From: Leptospira ellinghausenii
GTDB taxonomy: Bacteria; Spirochaetota; Leptospiria; Leptospirales; Leptospiraceae
Length of the DNA stretch: 63,604 nt
NCBI RefSeq assembly: GCF_003114815.1
Contig: NZ_BFAZ01000012.1
Coordinates: 879-64,482, forward strand
Direction of reading: 5' to 3'
A model generated the notes under the pieces. The model was not told where the DNA came from, ran no database searches, and saw only the letters and a list, made by a program, of their open reading frames with translations. The stretch's first letter is position 1. Each line of letters begins with the position of its first letter. Both the position numbers and the translations under genes were made by a program. Shown in pieces: positions 47,282-56,316 of this stretch.

Positions 47282-47992
47282 ATGGAAAACTCTAATATTG
47301 TCTACTTTCCTTTGCGTAACGATAACAATCATGCAGCTCGAAAGTCTAAAACTCAATCCGATCCTGTTTTTGGAAGAATGTTGGGGAAGGGATTGACTGA
47401 CGAAACTATGCGAAACCTTTTTCACAAATTTTCTAGTCCAAAAGATGAAAGGCAATTGAGAGATCGTATCATATTTCTTTTGGCTTCCTCAACAGGGCTT
47501 AGGGCAAAAGAATTGGTGAATCTAAGGTTTTCTAATCTAATAAAAAGTCCTGAAGGAGAAATCTTAGTCAAATACGTAAAAAAAGGAGGGACATACGGAT
47601 TTTCTGTAATTTTGAAGGAATTGATTTCAGAAGTGAAGGAATATCACAAATTCATCAATGTTGAATCTGATTTCTTTATTCTCAGCTTAAAAATGAAGAA
47701 TCGGAAAAATAGAAATCCGTTAACAACAAGAGGACTACAACTTATAATCAATGAATGGAACGTCATGACTGCTTCTGGTAGGAAAATTCATCCTCACTCT
47801 CTACGACATACAGTTGCACAAAAAATATTCGATAATTTTGGTTCCATTGCAGCACAGAAAGTTCTTGGTCACAGTTCAGCCAATACAACATCCAATTACT
47901 ACACAAGACCATATTTTAACGCCGGTTCAGTCCTTAATTGGAAAAATCCTGATTCAATGAAAGTTAGAATAAGCAAAAAACTACCAACTTAA
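47282..47992 (+). CDS. Tyrosine recombinase (XerC/D-like, short)
   Basis: A 236-residue tyrosine recombinase. The catalytic Arg I is in STGLRAKEL near 73, the second box is HPHSLRHT near 170 (His and Arg II), and then KVLGHSSANTTSNYYTRP with the tyrosine near 206. The N-terminal core-binding domain is short. It lacks the extra helix region that marks integron integrases, so I do not call it IntI. Likely resolves replicon multimers or drives integration. Controlled by the consensus promoter/operator upstream. Confidence 0.82.
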   Translation: MENSNIVYFPLRNDNNHAARKSKTQSDPVFGRMLGKGLTDETMRNLFHKFSSPKDERQLRDRIIFLLASSTGLRAKELVNLRFSNLIKSPEGEILVKYVKKGGTYGFSVILKELISEVKEYHKFINVESDFFILSLKMKNRKNRNPLTTRGLQLIINEWNVMTASGRKIHPHSLRHTVAQKIFDNFGSIAAQKVLGHSSANTTSNYYTRPYFNAGSVLNWKNPDSMKVRISKKLPT

Positions 47993-48021
47993 ACTTTTGG
48001 CTAGAACTGCGGAATTCTAGA

Positions 48022-48264
48022 TTAATTCTTTTTAGTTTTCGGCGAGTTAGATGGAATATCAAGTAGGTCTCGTGGTTGAACACCTAGAGATTTTGCAATT
48101 TTGAAAATGGATTCCAAATTTGGTGGATTAATACCGTTTTCAATACGCTGGTAGGTTCGGACACCCATTTCTAGACCAGAAACTTCTTCCTGGGACATAC
48201 CTTTTTCTGTTCTAATTTTTTTAATATTTTTCGCTACTTGGTCTGCAAATGACTTAAAATCCAT
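48022..48264 (-). CDS. XRE-family regulator (module 2)
   Basis: An 80-residue protein. The HTH is GMSQEEVSGLEMGVRTYQRIENGINPPNLESIFKIAKSLGVQPRDLLDI, closely similar in plan and C-terminal PRDLLDI to the regulator at 42830. It is divergent from the lipoprotein fragment and gene at 48458-49526. ACGTCAT-type palindromes lie between them. Probably represses both directions. Confidence 0.75.
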   Translation of the reverse strand: MDFKSFADQVAKNIKKIRTEKGMSQEEVSGLEMGVRTYQRIENGINPPNLESIFKIAKSLGVQPRDLLDIPSNSPKTKKN

Positions 48265-48312
48265 TCATCATTGTAAATAGAATTTGCCATTTATACCACG
48301 TCATGTATGTAG

Positions 48313-48440
48313 CGTCATTAATGACGTTAACGAGAAATCACCTTCACTCGGGCTTTGAACTTTGTTAAACTTCTCAATCTGAGGGAAATGTTAAATTGGT
48401 TTGACATATATGACGTGTCAGATATAACACGTCATATATG
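48313..48440. promoter_or_regulatory. Divergent promoter region with repeated TGACGT palindromes
   Basis: CGTCATTAATGACG (48313-48326) is a perfect palindrome near the regulator's start. CATATATGACGTGT (48405-48418) and its complement (48427-48440) frame a promoter with -35 TTGACA (48401-48406) and -10 TATAAC (48423-48428), reading right. The shared half-site ACGTCAT suggests one regulator, most likely the XRE protein at 48022. Confidence 0.65.
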
Positions 48441-48457
48441 GTGAGCAAAGTAAAATT

Positions 48458-48763
48458 ATGTTTTTAAGAGAGATCATTTTTTTAACCCAAGCTACGCTAC
48501 GGTTCTTTGCTTTGCATATGTATAATCAAATTTGCGAATCACTTAAGATGAATTTCAAGAAATGGTTTATACAATTTGCGGATTCACTTTTTTTCAAAGG
48601 TAATTTGGCATCAAAAATCGAGAGCAGGGAAGGTAAAATTTGCTCAAATCGAAAATTCAGTCGAAAAGATTTGCTTTTGCTAAATCAGAGCAATTCAGGT
48701 ATTGAAGAAATTTTCCTTCAAAAGCTCTGTAGTAGCAAACATGAGAGAACGGTTTCAAAATAA
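48458..48763 (+). pseudogene. Fragment of the same lipoprotein family as 43092 and 48789
   Basis: The open frame carries FADSLFFKGNLASKIESREG and SGIEEIFLQKLCSSKHERTVS, which align with EDSLFIKGKLAG and PGFSEVFPYDSCGNKDTRAY of 43092-43631. The signal peptide is not recognisable and the frame ends early. It stands directly downstream of the 48401 promoter and before the intact relative at 48789. Confidence 0.5.
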
Positions 48764-48788
48764 TTAGACACAAAATAAAGGAGTGAGT

Positions 48789-49526
48789 ATGTATAAAAAA
48801 AGCTGTATCTTAGGTGCTTTAATTTTTCTAACTGGTCTAGCACAATGTGTTACCATCAAGAAAATGGTAGGGAAAGTAAGTGGAACTTCATATTTAAATC
48901 TAAATGAAACTATCGAAGAATCGATGGAAAGGCCAGCAATTTTCGAAGAAGACATTTATTGGCATGGAAAGAAAGTTGGAAAAGCGAAATTTTTAGCTGC
49001 AGCAAAAGGTTTTGCAAGCTTGAAAGATGCTTTCAATGCAGAAAAAAGAAAGCTAACGGAAATATATGAAACTGCAAGTTTTAAAGCTTTTCCACAAACA
49101 TACAACTCCATAAGTGTTCCCGCTTGCAATGAAAAAGAAAAAGAAAGAGAAGAAAAATCAATGTTCTATCAAGGAATCGCTGCCCTTGACTTAAATGGGA
49201 AAGAAAAATTTACCATTGGCGAAATTTCGAGACCGGATGGTGTATCTTGTTCTGATTGCTCGACAGAAGATGACAAAAAAAAGGGAATTTCGAAGCAATG
49301 TGCTAACGTGAAAAATACTCAGTTCACTATTTTTTATAATTTTGAGAACAACCAAGTTTATCTTGGGGAAGCTGATGAAAGTATAAAAAGCCTAAGTGCT
49401 GGATTAAATTATGAAGAAAGCTGGTCAGAGAAAGCTCGAGATTGGATAGTTTGGAATGGAAAGCCAGCAATCGAAATGCTCAAAGCAGATACTAGTCCTA
49501 GTATGCAACAAGCACCTAAAAAATAA
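48789..49526 (+). CDS. Lipoprotein (module 2)
   Basis: A 245-residue protein from ATG 48789 (RBS AAAGGAG; a GTG six bases earlier is less likely). The lipoprotein signal is MYKKSCILGALIFLTGLAQC. The body has ERPAIFEEDIYWHGKKVGKAKF, related to the family at 43092, then a Cys-containing segment (VSCSDCSTEDDKKKGISKQC). No known domain. Probably displayed in the periplasm or on the outer membrane. Expression likely depends on the 48401 promoter and the XRE regulator. Confidence 0.7.
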   Translation: MYKKSCILGALIFLTGLAQCVTIKKMVGKVSGTSYLNLNETIEESMERPAIFEEDIYWHGKKVGKAKFLAAAKGFASLKDAFNAEKRKLTEIYETASFKAFPQTYNSISVPACNEKEKEREEKSMFYQGIAALDLNGKEKFTIGEISRPDGVSCSDCSTEDDKKKGISKQCANVKNTQFTIFYNFENNQVYLGEADESIKSLSAGLNYEESWSEKARDWIVWNGKPAIEMLKADTSPSMQQAPKK

Positions 49527-49689
49527 TCTTATCAAAGCCAAGAAGAGCTTCAAAAAAGTTTCACTATTTTGATCTTTCTTGGCTACTTTCAAGTTCATGT
49601 CGATAGCAATATCGGTTTTGTTCGCATAAAATTGAATTCTCAAGGACGGACTGTCATAGGGAATTTAGGCACTTTAGAGGAGAGCAACC

Positions 49690-50703
49690 ATGGGTAACAA
49701 TTCTTTTAACACACTGTTAGACCTTTATCAAACAGCCAAAATTTCTGAAACTAACCGAAATACAAATTTATTGTTTCAAGCGGCGATGGAACAAAATGAA
49801 CTTATTCTGCAATTACAAAAGCAGATAGAAAACGCACAAGCTCATTCAAATCGAATTGCAGTTCAGCAATTAGAGGTTCAGTTACGTGATGAGATGACCA
49901 AACATGAACAAAGATTACTTAAAGCATTTATTTTTAATATTGAAGTTATTTTAGAAGATTTGTCGCAACTGACTAAGTTAGAAGAGTATATTTTTTTAAA
50001 CAAAGAATTCACGCCTATTTTAGAGCACATGCCAGATGCAATAGAGAGACTTGAAAACATTGAAGATAAGAGAGTTGCAAATAAACTTTATAAAAAGTTA
50101 GATGAAAGATTAAAATTGTCAAAATCTGCAGAGAAGGATTTCAAAAAATCTGATTTCTATACGTTAGAAAAAATAGAAAACGATATTCAAAACTTTGTGA
50201 TACCTGATGAACCCAAAAAGGAATATGTTCCTGATCCTCAAAGAATCCCATACCTTGGAAAATACGGAGTATCGACTTATCTTTTAATTTTAGGTTCAAC
50301 TATAACATTCCTTTCATTTTTAGGTCTTTTTGACTCTATCAAAGAAACTGGTATAAGAGATAATCTAGTAAATATTTTCTTTTGCCTATATTTGATGGCT
50401 CAAATTGTAATTTTGCCTTTTTATTATGTTATTAAACGAAAAAATAATCATAGGACTAGAGATGAAATTGAAGCTGAAAATCAGAAAATAAAGGCAAAAA
50501 ACGATGAAATTAGAATGGAAAAGCAAAAAGTTTACGATATTGAAATACAAGCTTTCCGCGACAATGAGACTGAATTAAAACAGCTCAAATTGCAGAAATC
50601 TGAATTAGAAAATAGAATTAAATCTGAGCATTCAAATTATATACATTTTCTAAAAAAGGTATTGAAAATGTTTTCTCCAAATAAATTTGAAAATTTAAAG
50701 TAA
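49690..50703 (+). CDS. Coiled-coil protein with two central membrane helices
   Basis: A 337-residue protein. Residues 1-80 and 250-320 are strong coiled coils (ELILQLQKQIENAQAH; DEIEAENQKIKAKNDEIRMEKQ). Two hydrophobic helices at about 197-217 and 227-250 sit between them. RBS GGAG before ATG. The arrangement places both long coils on the same side of the inner membrane. No family recognised; a scaffold role is a guess. Confidence 0.6.
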   Translation: MGNNSFNTLLDLYQTAKISETNRNTNLLFQAAMEQNELILQLQKQIENAQAHSNRIAVQQLEVQLRDEMTKHEQRLLKAFIFNIEVILEDLSQLTKLEEYIFLNKEFTPILEHMPDAIERLENIEDKRVANKLYKKLDERLKLSKSAEKDFKKSDFYTLEKIENDIQNFVIPDEPKKEYVPDPQRIPYLGKYGVSTYLLILGSTITFLSFLGLFDSIKETGIRDNLVNIFFCLYLMAQIVILPFYYVIKRKNNHRTRDEIEAENQKIKAKNDEIRMEKQKVYDIEIQAFRDNETELKQLKLQKSELENRIKSEHSNYIHFLKKVLKMFSPNKFENLK

Positions 50704-50908
50704 TTTGGCGATTTGATAATTGTTCTCACATTTTTAATAAGTCACTTTTAATTAAAAATTTTTAAGAAATCTCTTTGAGAGAGAATCGATAAATTACTAG
50801 AGTTTATTTAATAATCAATAATATAAATAAATGATATTTAAGGTCGGAAGAAATTGAAGAATAAAAACTAGCCTGCGGCATGAATTTTTGTATTGGTTCA
50901 ATAGTGAA

Positions 50909-50934
50909 AGCGGAGAGATTAATTTCCCTCCGCT
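50909..50934. terminator. Hairpin between convergent genes
   Basis: AGCGGAG and CTCCGCT form a short GC-rich stem. It lies between the gene ending at 50703 (+) and the one ending at 50977 (-), where a bidirectional terminator is expected. No long U-run. Confidence 0.4.
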
Positions 50935-50976
50935 CTTACATTATAGGTCAAAATTAAAATAGGCTATCATTCTAAA

Positions 50977-51699
50977 CTAACTGAATAATGCTTCAAGCCT
51001 GTCCATGATAATGTCGTCTTTATAGTCTCTTTCGCCATTGACTCGTTCATGAATTGAGTCATTTAGAAGCTTATGACATTGGAATTCGTCCGAATCAAAA
51101 TTTAAATTGTCAGTTTCATTTTTTGCAGTGGAGAAACTAACTATCGACAAAGATTCTCGGTATGACTGTTTAGGATTATTCAGAAAATATTCGGAATCAA
51201 ACATCCAATGTTCCATCAATAAATCGATTGTTGGAAATTCAAAAATTTCATTTTCTATGATTGTTCTAATTCCATGAAAAGAATTGGTTTTTACTGAGTA
51301 GGTACTGAATTCTCGAGCAAAATAACCTTCCAGCATAAATATAAGATGCTCTGGTATATAGCAAATTACTCCAATGATTGGTTGATTGTCTCCATATTCA
51401 TTTATTAACATGAAACCAATTCTTGGAAAGCATGCATTTATAGGTTGGTTTTTTTTTCTGTTATTGTGATTGATTGAATAACTAAAAATGAAGCTCTCCA
51501 TTTTTTTAAAGACTCGATTTACTGCTTTTTCCAATATAGGATGCTTGATTCCCTTTTTGGAATCAGACGGGTTGGTACGAAAGCAAAGAAATACTTTCCT
51601 GTAATTTAAAAGTTTAGAGGATTCGACGATTGAGTCAAATTCCCTTGCCTTCTGCCTGATTAAATCTAAATGTTCTTGTTTTAATTCTATTGTTTTCAT
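50977..51699 (-). CDS. Paralogue of the HUH Rep domain lacking the HUH motif
   Basis: A 240-residue protein. It follows the N-terminal third of the 44699-46750 protein: KVFLCFRTNP against KVFQLTFNP, INACFPRIGFM against IYLCFPKIAII, and ICYIPEHLIFML against VIMPEYLIEEL. Where the fusion has HIHMLV, this protein has IIGVIC, so both metal-binding His are gone. It has no helicase part. It could be a regulator or DNA-binding relative of the Rep. The similarity was judged by eye. Confidence 0.5.
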   Translation of the reverse strand: MKTIELKQEHLDLIRQKAREFDSIVESSKLLNYRKVFLCFRTNPSDSKKGIKHPILEKAVNRVFKKMESFIFSYSINHNNRKKNQPINACFPRIGFMLINEYGDNQPIIGVICYIPEHLIFMLEGYFAREFSTYSVKTNSFHGIRTIIENEIFEFPTIDLLMEHWMFDSEYFLNNPKQSYRESLSIVSFSTAKNETDNLNFDSDEFQCHKLLNDSIHERVNGERDYKDDIIMDRLEALFS

Positions 51700-52207
51700 T
51701 AAAAAACTCCATTGCTTTTAGATTATTATAGCCAACTAAGATTAGAGTTTGTTTGAAGATTGAGAATAATTGAGCTTCCGACTGATTCTTTTGCTCATTT
51801 TCTGATTATTTTCCATTAATCGCTGAGAAAAATTATCTTATTTCGGTCTCTTAAGCTGATTTTAGGTCTTCTGCTGACTAAAATTCCACTATTTTCAATA
51901 TTCCATGAATTCTCTCAATCTTTTGGAACTAGATAAATTTGACAGCGCACGAAATTATCAGATGTGATTTTAGATCGGAGGTTATGATTTTTTCTAAGTA
52001 TATTTTTTAGAGTGCCTTGGGCTTTTCAATGCGGCATAAGTTTGTATATTCAATCTCAAAATATTTATCACTGATACCTTGTTAGCTGCCAAAATTTAAT
52101 AGAAGCCCGACTAAAAAGAATCTATTTTTCGAAAAATACTTTCCTAAAAATCACTTTGTTAATTGTTATGCTTTCTTCATAAGGCTTTCATAAAGTTCAG
52201 GTGGCGT
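51700..52207. other. 508-bp gap without a gene
   Basis: AT-rich sequence between divergent genes; no coding frame or clear promoter that I can support. Runs of A and T are frequent. It should hold the promoters of the genes at 51699 (-) and 52208 (+). Confidence 0.4.
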
Positions 52208-52807
52208 ATGAATTCACAAATTATTGAAGAGTTAGATCATTTTATCAGGACTTCCATAGGTATAGATTATTCGGATGAGAAGACGATCGCTAGGTTGAAG
52301 GGAGAGTATTGTGAAGAATTTTTTGATTTTTCAGATCATTTTCAATCTGAATTGAAAAAAGAGAAGTATGCAGAATTTTTACAAAATTTTGATAAATATG
52401 CTCCCTTGGTTTTTGAAAAATACAAAATAAAACCAGAGTCAACGTCTTGGACTGATCCGAACTTTTCCCGTATTTTCTATTATTTTTCTCAAATTATTCC
52501 AGATAATGAGATCAATTTAGATCTATGCCGAGTCTTCTTTTACAGTATCAATTCTCTGTCAGCTCATCTTAATCCAGGAGACTGTAATTACACGATCGAA
52601 GATTTAGCAGAGCGGGGAAAACTTCATATGATTCTTGAATACTGTGAAGATGCGTTGATTTATCTTTGGGAGAACGATGCTAATTATTTCTATGATCGTC
52701 TCGAAGAACATTTTTCTTTCTGCGAAGAGAATTTTCCTGAAAATATCGATGCCTTTAAAGGCACGGAATTATATCAAAATTGGCTAGAGGATCGAAATCA
52801 TGAGTAG
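52208..52807 (+). CDS. Unknown acidic protein, first gene of a three-gene operon
   Basis: A protein of about 199 residues from ATG 52208 (RBS AGGTGG; an upstream ATG at 52163 has none). Acidic and mostly helical: IIEELDHFIRTSIGIDY, GDCNYTIEDLAERGKLHMILEYCEDALIYLWEND. No recognised domain. The next gene starts 8 bases before its end. With the phosphoesterase two genes on, it may be part of a small unknown system. Confidence 0.55.
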   Translation: MNSQIIEELDHFIRTSIGIDYSDEKTIARLKGEYCEEFFDFSDHFQSELKKEKYAEFLQNFDKYAPLVFEKYKIKPESTSWTDPNFSRIFYYFSQIIPDNEINLDLCRVFFYSINSLSAHLNPGDCNYTIEDLAERGKLHMILEYCEDALIYLWENDANYFYDRLEEHFSFCEENFPENIDAFKGTELYQNWLEDRNHE

Positions 52808-53120
52808 TCAGTTTTCGTATTCAGGCAAGAATATATCGGTTTCACTTCATTGGTCGAACAATAACCTTTCTTTTTCAGTTTTTAAAATCAATCCAGAATA
52901 TGAAAATGGAGATTTGTTTTTTTCAGACAAATTCTTAGTCGATCAAGATGGGAAATTTTTGAACTATCTTTGCCTTCCTTTGGAAGCGATAAAAGCCACT
53001 CCGAAAAAACCAGCTACTTATCAAATTGGTAACATCGATTATAATATTTTCGAAGCAATCTGCAGAATTATAAGAGAATTCGACCAATTATCGATAGAAT
53101 TTGAGATTAAAGATTTATGA
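52800..53120 (+). CDS. Unknown small protein, second gene of the operon
   Basis: A 106-residue protein overlapping its neighbours at both ends (8 bases upstream, 4 downstream). Mixed strand-rich composition (FSYSGKNISVSLHWSNNNLSFSVFKI). No family recognised. The tight overlaps suggest a fixed ratio with its neighbours. Confidence 0.55.
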   Translation: MSSQFSYSGKNISVSLHWSNNNLSFSVFKINPEYENGDLFFSDKFLVDQDGKFLNYLCLPLEAIKATPKKPATYQIGNIDYNIFEAICRIIREFDQLSIEFEIKDL

Positions 53121-53809
53121 AAGTATTGGCGATTGGCGATATACATGGGCGTGATGTTTGGAAGAAAATTGATTTTGAATACTATGATGAAGTTATCTTT
53201 GTCGGTGATTATTTAGATTCTAGAGAAAATTTGTCAGACAAGGTAATTCTAAAAAATCTAGCGGGATTGATACTGCTTCAAGAGAAATACCAGCATATTC
53301 ATTTTTTAATTGGTAACCACGATCTTCAATATACAGACGTCGAATTTTTTAATTCTGTCACTGAATACCGAGAATCATATGCTAAGAGAGCACAGAAGCT
53401 TCTGAAAAAACTAAAATGGAAGTTTGCGGTACAATTCGATGACGTTTTGTATACACATGCAGGATTACATCGAAAGTTCTATGATTTGATTTCTGAGCCA
53501 AATTCAAGGATTGCAGATTCAATTAACTCGTTTGGATTTGAGAATCAGGAAATTTTCTTATTCACAATAGGTAGCAAACGTGGGGGAAGTGCAGAAGCAG
53601 GTAGTCCCATCTGGTGCGATTACGGTGAATTATTGGAAGAAGAAAATCCACTCCCCATAAACCAGGTTTTTGGTCACACCGCGACAAAAGGTGGGAGAAT
53701 TGCATTTAAAGGACAATTCTATCGGCAGTGTATCGATATTCTCACAAAGTATCCAATGGTTTATGAAATAATAGATGGTGGAATTCCAATTCCGATGCTA
53801 ATCATGTAG
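53117..53809 (+). CDS. Calcineurin-like metallophosphoesterase
   Basis: A 230-residue protein. Metal-binding motifs in order: LAIGDIHGRDVWKK (4-17), VIFVGDYLDSRE (26-37), FLIGNHDLQY near 62-71, YTHAGLH near 112, and VFGHTATKGG near 190. This is the PPP/bis-phosphatase-like arrangement with a GNHD box. It removes phosphate from proteins or nucleotides; the substrate is unknown. It is the third gene of the overlapping operon (ATGA overlap). Confidence 0.85.
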   Translation: MKVLAIGDIHGRDVWKKIDFEYYDEVIFVGDYLDSRENLSDKVILKNLAGLILLQEKYQHIHFLIGNHDLQYTDVEFFNSVTEYRESYAKRAQKLLKKLKWKFAVQFDDVLYTHAGLHRKFYDLISEPNSRIADSINSFGFENQEIFLFTIGSKRGGSAEAGSPIWCDYGELLEEENPLPINQVFGHTATKGGRIAFKGQFYRQCIDILTKYPMVYEIIDGGIPIPMLIM

Positions 53810-54255
53810 CGGATTGGAATTGAATAAGAACTAAACTTAAGAAAGAAAACAACTAAGGTGAAGAAATTGATAGGTTATATGGGTAAATTAAATGCCAGAA
53901 ATGCATTCAACAGGCGATTTAAAGATTCCCGGCCTTTTGAGTCTTCGAACCCTATCCCAAATTTGTGATGATATGTTCAATAAATGAATTATCCAGAAAT
54001 TACAGAAAATTAAATTCGAAAATTTGCTAACCAATTCAGATTCAACTTATAAGTGTTATAAATGGATGAAAAATAGTAATCAGTAGCGAATGCAGGTATA
54101 GGAAACCAACCATGGTGCCAAACGGCACCATTAATTTATGTTTCCTACCAAATTCGAGTATTTAATTGAATTTACTGGGAATATTTAGCCTAAAAACGAC
54201 ACTTTTTTCTTGAATTGATAATTACCTTTGAAATGTTTGTAGTTCGAGATTAGAA
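53810..54255. other. Gene-free gap with a perfect hairpin
   Basis: No gene supported. A perfect inverted repeat ATGGTGCC / GGCACCAT around AAAC lies at 54112-54131. It is not followed by a U-run, so it is more likely an operator or leader hairpin for the polymerase-like gene at 54256 than a terminator. Confidence 0.45.
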
Positions 54256-55776
54256 ATGAAAGAGCCAAAAAAAAGAAGAGTTAGTGTTTACTTTGATATC
54301 CGCGAAATTGTTAGGAAATTAGCTATTTCTAGAGAGGATAAAGAAATCTATACACTTTTTCTTTCTGACGCATACAAGCATCTTCGAAAGGAAGAAAAAG
54401 AATACCTACATTCAAAATTTATCAAACATAGGCTCGGAAATGGATATTTAGAGAAAATAAAATTTTTAGAAGATAATAAGATTATAAGTAGAGACAATCG
54501 CTATATTGTCGGCAGAGAGTCGAAAAGATTTTTTATAAGCGGTATGAATAAATTTTCAGAGAAAAAAGTAAAAATGTATGTTAGTGAACAGACTAGAATC
54601 TCGTCGAAAAAGAAATTCATTTTCAGTTATTTTCCAGAAATTGAGTTCAACAAGAAGAATTTGTTACGACTTTCACTCCGAATTGATCAGTATCACCAGG
54701 ATTTCAAGAGAAAGATTTTAAACTTTCCAAAGTCTGCAGAATTTGAGCTTTATAATAAATTAGTCAATTCAATCTCTCTCAAAAATCCTAGAATTACAAA
54801 ACGAAATGAAGGTTCGAGACTTTTTCATTTCGTGACATCATTGAAAAAGGGTATGCGATATTTGCTTCTAGCCGATGGAGAAGAAGTTGTCGAAATTGAC
54901 ATGTCCAGTGCCCATTTTTATTTCTTGATTTTACATTTGTCAAAATTGAAAGAATTTGATGGTTTTGCTCAAAAGAAGGAGTTGGAACAATTTAAAGCAT
55001 TAGTTTTAAATAAAAAACTTTATGAATTTTTTTTGAACGAAACTACTATTAGAAATTATACTTTCCCAAAAACGAGAGGAGAAATTAAAAAGAGACTTCT
55101 ATCCTATTTATATTTGCATCCTGATGAGTATAAAAAAGTTAGCAAGAAAGGATATAAATATATTGCTCATCATGTTCAAGGTGCTTTCGAGGAAATGAGA
55201 AGACATTTTCCACTTATTCATCGATATATTACAAAAATTTCTGGTCGCGAACTTCAAAAGCACCTAGTTGTCTATGAATCCAAATACATGCTCCGAAAAT
55301 TTGCGGAGATAGTTAAACGCGATTGCCCACATTTATTCTACGTAAACATCCATGATGCGATACTTTGTAAAGAATCTGAGAAAGATATAGTTTTTGAAAT
55401 TTTAAATCAAATTTTCTCGAATGAAAAACCAGATTTTAAAGTTGAAAATATTCGGGATGCTTTTCTCGAATTAAATGAAAAAGTAGTTCTTCGTAAATCA
55501 AGAGCAAAAGAAATTAAAGTTAAGAAAATAAATACGTTGAGAGTGCAGGTAGTAGAAAATAAATTTATAGATACAAATTTTAAAATTACTAAAGAACCGA
55601 GAATAGGAGATACAAAGAACCAGACGTTGGCAAAGATTAAAAAGATCAAGGAATTAAAATTTAATTATGGAAAGATCTTAAACGCTTACAAGGCAAGTAT
55701 TCTTCAAACAACATTTACTTCTTATCGATCATTTATAGGGCATGGTGAGTTTCAAATTATTATCAATAATGTTTAA
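54256..55776 (+). CDS. Family-A-like polymerase palm protein of a plasmid type
   Basis: A 506-residue protein. The middle fits a single-subunit polymerase palm: motif A VVEIDMSSAHFYF near 211-223 (Asp about 215), a motif-B-like helix TRGEIKKRLLSYLY near 272-285, and motif C FYVNIHDAIL near 361-370 (His-Asp like the VHDE of DNA polymerase I). Between B and C it has GRELQKHLVVYESKYML. No exonuclease domain is seen. The N-terminal 150 residues are Lys-rich and may hold an HTH. Similar uncharacterised ORFs occur on bacterial plasmids. Likely a replicon-encoded polymerase; RNA or DNA product unknown. Confidence 0.55.
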   Translation: MKEPKKRRVSVYFDIREIVRKLAISREDKEIYTLFLSDAYKHLRKEEKEYLHSKFIKHRLGNGYLEKIKFLEDNKIISRDNRYIVGRESKRFFISGMNKFSEKKVKMYVSEQTRISSKKKFIFSYFPEIEFNKKNLLRLSLRIDQYHQDFKRKILNFPKSAEFELYNKLVNSISLKNPRITKRNEGSRLFHFVTSLKKGMRYLLLADGEEVVEIDMSSAHFYFLILHLSKLKEFDGFAQKKELEQFKALVLNKKLYEFFLNETTIRNYTFPKTRGEIKKRLLSYLYLHPDEYKKVSKKGYKYIAHHVQGAFEEMRRHFPLIHRYITKISGRELQKHLVVYESKYMLRKFAEIVKRDCPHLFYVNIHDAILCKESEKDIVFEILNQIFSNEKPDFKVENIRDAFLELNEKVVLRKSRAKEIKVKKINTLRVQVVENKFIDTNFKITKEPRIGDTKNQTLAKIKKIKELKFNYGKILNAYKASILQTTFTSYRSFIGHGEFQIIINNV

Positions 55777-56169
55777 AAAGATTGATACTTATTTTTGAAA
55801 ATTGAAAGAATTTGGAGATTTTTTCATTTTTATTCACGGAAATTTATCAATTTAAAAATTTTTGCAATTATTTAGGATTTAAAATCGAAGTTTTGATTAT
55901 TGGAAGTTTTTAATTTTAATGAACCATCTTTTCCTCGGAAAAAACATACTCTTCCTTTATTTCCAGAGTTCTTAGAAATGAAATATTTTACAAAATGCTG
56001 AGTAAATTTAACGCCAATTTGGAAGCTAACCAGAACGAACAGATATCAAAAAGCCACGGTATTATTCTCCTTTAAAGGCATTCCCAAAGCTTTCCTGTAA
56101 AGGTGATCTAAAGGGAATAAAAACCTGAAAGTTTTACCCATATCCTAAATCATACAAATCAACTAAAGC
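55777..56169. other. Gap between the polymerase-like gene and the second array
   Basis: AT-rich with no supported gene. It leads into the first attC-like site of the second array, which starts near 56170. Confidence 0.4.
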
Positions 56170-56305
56170 AATTTACGAACTAGTGGACACGACTTTTCTC
56201 ATAGCTGAGCCTCGCAGAGGCTAGAGAGTAGGTACGTCTACTCGCAAAGCGTGAAGCCTGACGGAGAGAAATGTTCCGATGCGCATCGTATCCATGCTGT
56301 TATAC
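56170..56305 (-). repeat. attC-like site (site B1)
   Basis: Same subtype as A5 (GCTGAGCCTC, AAGCGTGAAGCCTGACGGAGAG). The right arm is GTTATAC (56299-56305); the left arm is worn (ATTTACGAAC). Bases 56299-56314 pair with 58326-58342 at the far end of the cassette, with a one-base insertion and two mismatches. Confidence 0.62.
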
Positions 56306-56316
56306 GAATTACGGAT

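Noticed and set aside
47282..47992. Tyrosine recombinase as the missing integron integrase
   Set aside because: It is only 236 residues, has no visible integron-integrase-specific insertion, and is not next to an array or an attI-like site. Kept as a Xer-like recombinase.
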